A stretch of DNA of 64,000 nucleotides from Streptomyces sp. NBC_01451. GTDB lineage: Bacteria; Actinomycetota; Actinomycetes; Streptomycetales; Streptomycetaceae. The notes below the pieces were generated by a model. The model was given only the letters and a program-made list of their open reading frames with translations, was not told the DNA's origin and did not search any database. Where the stretch lies: the NCBI RefSeq assembly GCF_036227485.1, contig NZ_CP109479.1:3162001-3226000 (forward strand), written 5' to 3'. A program made the position numbers and the translations under genes. This document shows, piece by piece, positions 61,991 through 64,000 of this stretch. The stretch's first letter is position 1, and each line of letters begins with the position of its first letter.

Positions 61991-63109
61991 ATGCAGATTC
62001 TCTGGGTCCTGATGGCACTGGTCATGCTCGGCTTCGTGGTGTTGCCGTTCGTGCGGCGCAGGAGTGCCGGTATTCAGCAGGTCGCCCCCGGTGACCCGGA
62101 CGCCGCGGACCCGGCGAACTACGGCTTCGTCCGGCAGGAGGCGCTGGACATCCGTATGCCCGGCCCCGACCAGGACCTGCTGGACGTACTGGACGTCGTG
62201 CAGCGCACGCAGGACTACAGAGCGGCGGCGCAGCTGCTCGCCGGCACGGAGAAGGACGGCGAGCAGCGCTGGCAGCGCGTGCAGGCCTTCGCGGGCGCCG
62301 CGTCGCTGGAGCTGCGGCAGCGCCCCGGCGGGGTGAGCGAGACGCCGGGCGGCCAGTGGCTGCGGGTGTGGCGGACGGAGGCGCCCAAGGACCCGGGCGG
62401 CGCGGCGGTGCACGCGGAGTTCCTGGTGCAGCAGGCGTGGCGGACGTCGTCGCCCGGGACGGACGAGTTCCGGATCATCATGGAGGAGGCGAAGGCGGCG
62501 TGCGCCGACGCGGCCCTCCTCTCCCCCGGCGACCCGGTCCCGTACATCGTCGAACTGTCGGTGGCGCGCGGACTGGGGTACTCCCGGCCGGAGTTCGAGC
62601 AGCTCTGGCTGAAGATCCTCGACCGCGCGCCGGAACACATGGGGGCGCATCTCGCGGCCCTGCACTACTGGTGCGAGAAGTGGCACGGTTCGCGCGCGCT
62701 GGCGATGTCGTTCACGGAAGCGGCGGCGGCCCGGGCTCCACAGGGCTCCCTGCTGGCGGCGATGCCGCTGTTCGCGGTCTTCGAGCACATGCCCGAGGTG
62801 AACCTGGTCAGCGGCTTCTACCAGAGCGAGGTGGTGACGAAGTCGATCCACGGCGCGCTGTACGCGGTCCACGCGGCCCGGCCGGGCGACCCGATGCTCG
62901 CTCACGTACGCCATCTACTGATCTTCTTCCTGGTGCGCTCCGAGCGCTGGGCGGAGGCGATGAACCAGCTGGTGCACGTCGACGGCCACGTGGGTGCCCT
63001 CCCCTGGACCCTCACCGCCGACCCGGCGTCGGAGTTCGCGGTGTACCGGGCGCTGGCGGTGGCGGGGTACGAGGCGAACGGCGGAAGCCCGGCGACGCTC
63101 CTGCGATGA
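61991..63109 (+). CDS. Conserved hypothetical protein with N-terminal membrane anchor
   Basis: ATG at 61991 (GGAGG only 1 nt away) gives 372 aa. One N-terminal helix (ILWVLMALVMLGFVVLPFV) anchors a helical, TPR/DUF4034-like cytoplasmic domain (EFLVQQAWRTSSPGTDEFRI, FEQLWLKILDRAPEHMGAHL, HYWCEKWHGSRALAMSFTEA). The upstream in-frame extension is repetitive and unlikely to be coding. Function unknown. Confidence 0.8.
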   Translation: MQILWVLMALVMLGFVVLPFVRRRSAGIQQVAPGDPDAADPANYGFVRQEALDIRMPGPDQDLLDVLDVVQRTQDYRAAAQLLAGTEKDGEQRWQRVQAFAGAASLELRQRPGGVSETPGGQWLRVWRTEAPKDPGGAAVHAEFLVQQAWRTSSPGTDEFRIIMEEAKAACADAALLSPGDPVPYIVELSVARGLGYSRPEFEQLWLKILDRAPEHMGAHLAALHYWCEKWHGSRALAMSFTEAAAARAPQGSLLAAMPLFAVFEHMPEVNLVSGFYQSEVVTKSIHGALYAVHAARPGDPMLAHVRHLLIFFLVRSERWAEAMNQLVHVDGHVGALPWTLTADPASEFAVYRALAVAGYEANGGSPATLLR

Positions 63110-63122
63110 GGACGGGAGCGGA

Positions 63123-63150
63123 CCGGTGACCGGTGACGGGTGACGGGTGA
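63123..63150. repeat. Heptamer tandem repeat
   Basis: CCGGTGA twice, then CGGGTGA twice, follow without gaps just after the stop of the previous gene. The 63110-63365 gap holds no other supported feature apart from GGAGGG before the M48 gene. Confidence 0.7.
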
Positions 63151-63365
63151 CGGGGACAGTCAGAGCCCCGGGAGAAGGGAGCGGGGCGGAGATCGTCCGT
63201 CCTGACGCCTTCTTTCCTGCTCCGTACCCGGTGGCATGATCATGTCTTGCCTGCCCGCGTGCCCGTAGGCGATACTCCGCTTTCCCCCACCCGCCGGTCA
63301 TGTCCCCACCGCTCGGCCGCGCGCCCTTCCTACCGTCCCCGTTCCCGTGGAGGGATCCCGGCCCG

Positions 63366-64000
63366 ATGGGCTCGACCCTGCGCGCGCTGCGCGCTCTCGT
63401 ACTGCTCGCCGGCTTCTATCTGCTCGGCGTGCTCCTGCTGGCAGTACTCGCCGGCACCGACTACCTGCTCTTCGCGCACGCCCCGGCCGCCGTCGCGACA
63501 AAGCTGGCGGTCGTCTCCGTACTGCTGGCGATTCCGTTGGTCCGTGGCCTGCTCATGCTGCGCACACCGAAGGGCGAGGAGCCCGCCGGCCTGCCCGTGT
63601 CCGAGGCGGACGAGCCGGAACTCTGGCGTACCGTGCGGGAGTTGGCCGACCAGGTCGGCACCCGCGCCCCGTCCCGCATTCTCCTCACCGGTGACGTCAA
63701 CGCCGCCGTCAGCGAGGACGCCCGGCTGCTCGGCCTCCTCCCCGGCCGTCGCCTGCTCTGTCTCGGCGTACCTCTCATGCAGGGTCTGACCGAGGCCCAG
63801 CTGCACGCGGTCCTCGCCCATGAACTCGGCCACTACGCCGGCTCCGACACCCGCCTGGCCGCCCTCACCCTGCGCGGGCGCGTCCAACTCCTGCGCACCA
63901 TAAGAAACTTCGAGGAGCGAGCCGGCAGCACGGAGGCCCGGGAGCGGGTCCGGCAGGAGCGGAAGAACGCCAGGGCCGTGGCCAGGGGCAAGGAAGGCCG
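63366..64000 (+). CDS. M48-family zinc metalloprotease, C-terminus cut by the window edge
   Basis: ATG at 63366 opens a frame to the end of the window. Two N-terminal membrane helices (VLLAGFYLLGVLLLAVLAG, VVSVLLAIPLVRGLLML) precede the HELGH zinc motif (VLAHELGHYAGSDTRLA). Membrane M48 peptidases take part in membrane-protein quality control. The family continues well beyond this point, so the gene is partial. Confidence 0.9.
   Translation, partial: MGSTLRALRALVLLAGFYLLGVLLLAVLAGTDYLLFAHAPAAVATKLAVVSVLLAIPLVRGLLMLRTPKGEEPAGLPVSEADEPELWRTVRELADQVGTRAPSRILLTGDVNAAVSEDARLLGLLPGRRLLCLGVPLMQGLTEAQLHAVLAHELGHYAGSDTRLAALTLRGRVQLLRTIRNFEERAGSTEARERVRQERKNARAVARGKEG

Overview
The window is typical Streptomyces chromosome: very high GC, GTG and TTG starts, many 1-14 bp start/stop overlaps, mycothiol metabolism (mca), GTP-dependent PEP carboxykinase, DUF397, SigE-type sigma factors, IclR/TetR/MarR regulators and GC-rich dispersed intergenic repeats. 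The run mca - DUF4307 - greA - ABC exporter - ilvA - marR - cystathionine gamma-synthase looks like conserved core chromosome. The species was not determined.

Layout. 1-534 is the truncated start of an LLM-class oxidoreductase. 738-12340 is one leftward tad/flp pilus locus: CpaB, a CpaE/TadZ ATPase fused to a TadE-like pseudopilin, a second TadE, CpaF, TadB, TadC, an embedded histidine kinase and response regulator, a 66-residue Flp pilin, a TadG-like protein, a lipoprotein and an OmpA-domain protein. No prepilin peptidase is present. 12760-18303 holds a 1538-residue RHS toxin with a WXG/T7SS-like N-terminus and a DUF3990-like ADP-ribosyltransferase tip. A small gene overlaps its stop by 4 bp (candidate immunity), followed by a collapsed pair of Imm50-like genes. 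18632-26704 is accessory: secreted proteins, a deletion-scarred ATP-binding/XRE/DUF397 locus, a sigma factor with a membrane partner, an Nramp-like transporter lacking the canonical metal motif, and an M14 carboxypeptidase.

26932-32415 is a divergent D-amino-acid locus (RidA, IclR, PfkB kinase against a PLP D-amino-acid enzyme and an N-acyl-D-amino-acid deacylase) with an IclR-type palindrome between the arms. 32518-36752 carries a trypsin-like protease, a membrane protein, an alanine-type aminotransferase and a hypothetical gene behind a FUR-like box. 37065-41568 is a tightly coupled four-gene operon: a membrane-anchored binding protein, TelA, a binding-protein/VWA lipoprotein and an XpaC-like membrane protein. 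41817-47240 has PEP carboxykinase, a PAQR protein, and an MFS exporter gene broken into three ORFs by two copies of one short structured element, followed by its likely TetR regulator.

47431-53122 holds a YyaL-type thioredoxin-domain protein and an 1107-residue membrane STAND ATPase with TPRs and a (GSS)10 linker encoded by a 9-bp minisatellite. 53166-64000 is mostly core metabolism and ends in a truncated M48 peptidase. All calls come from reading the sequence; no database search was run.
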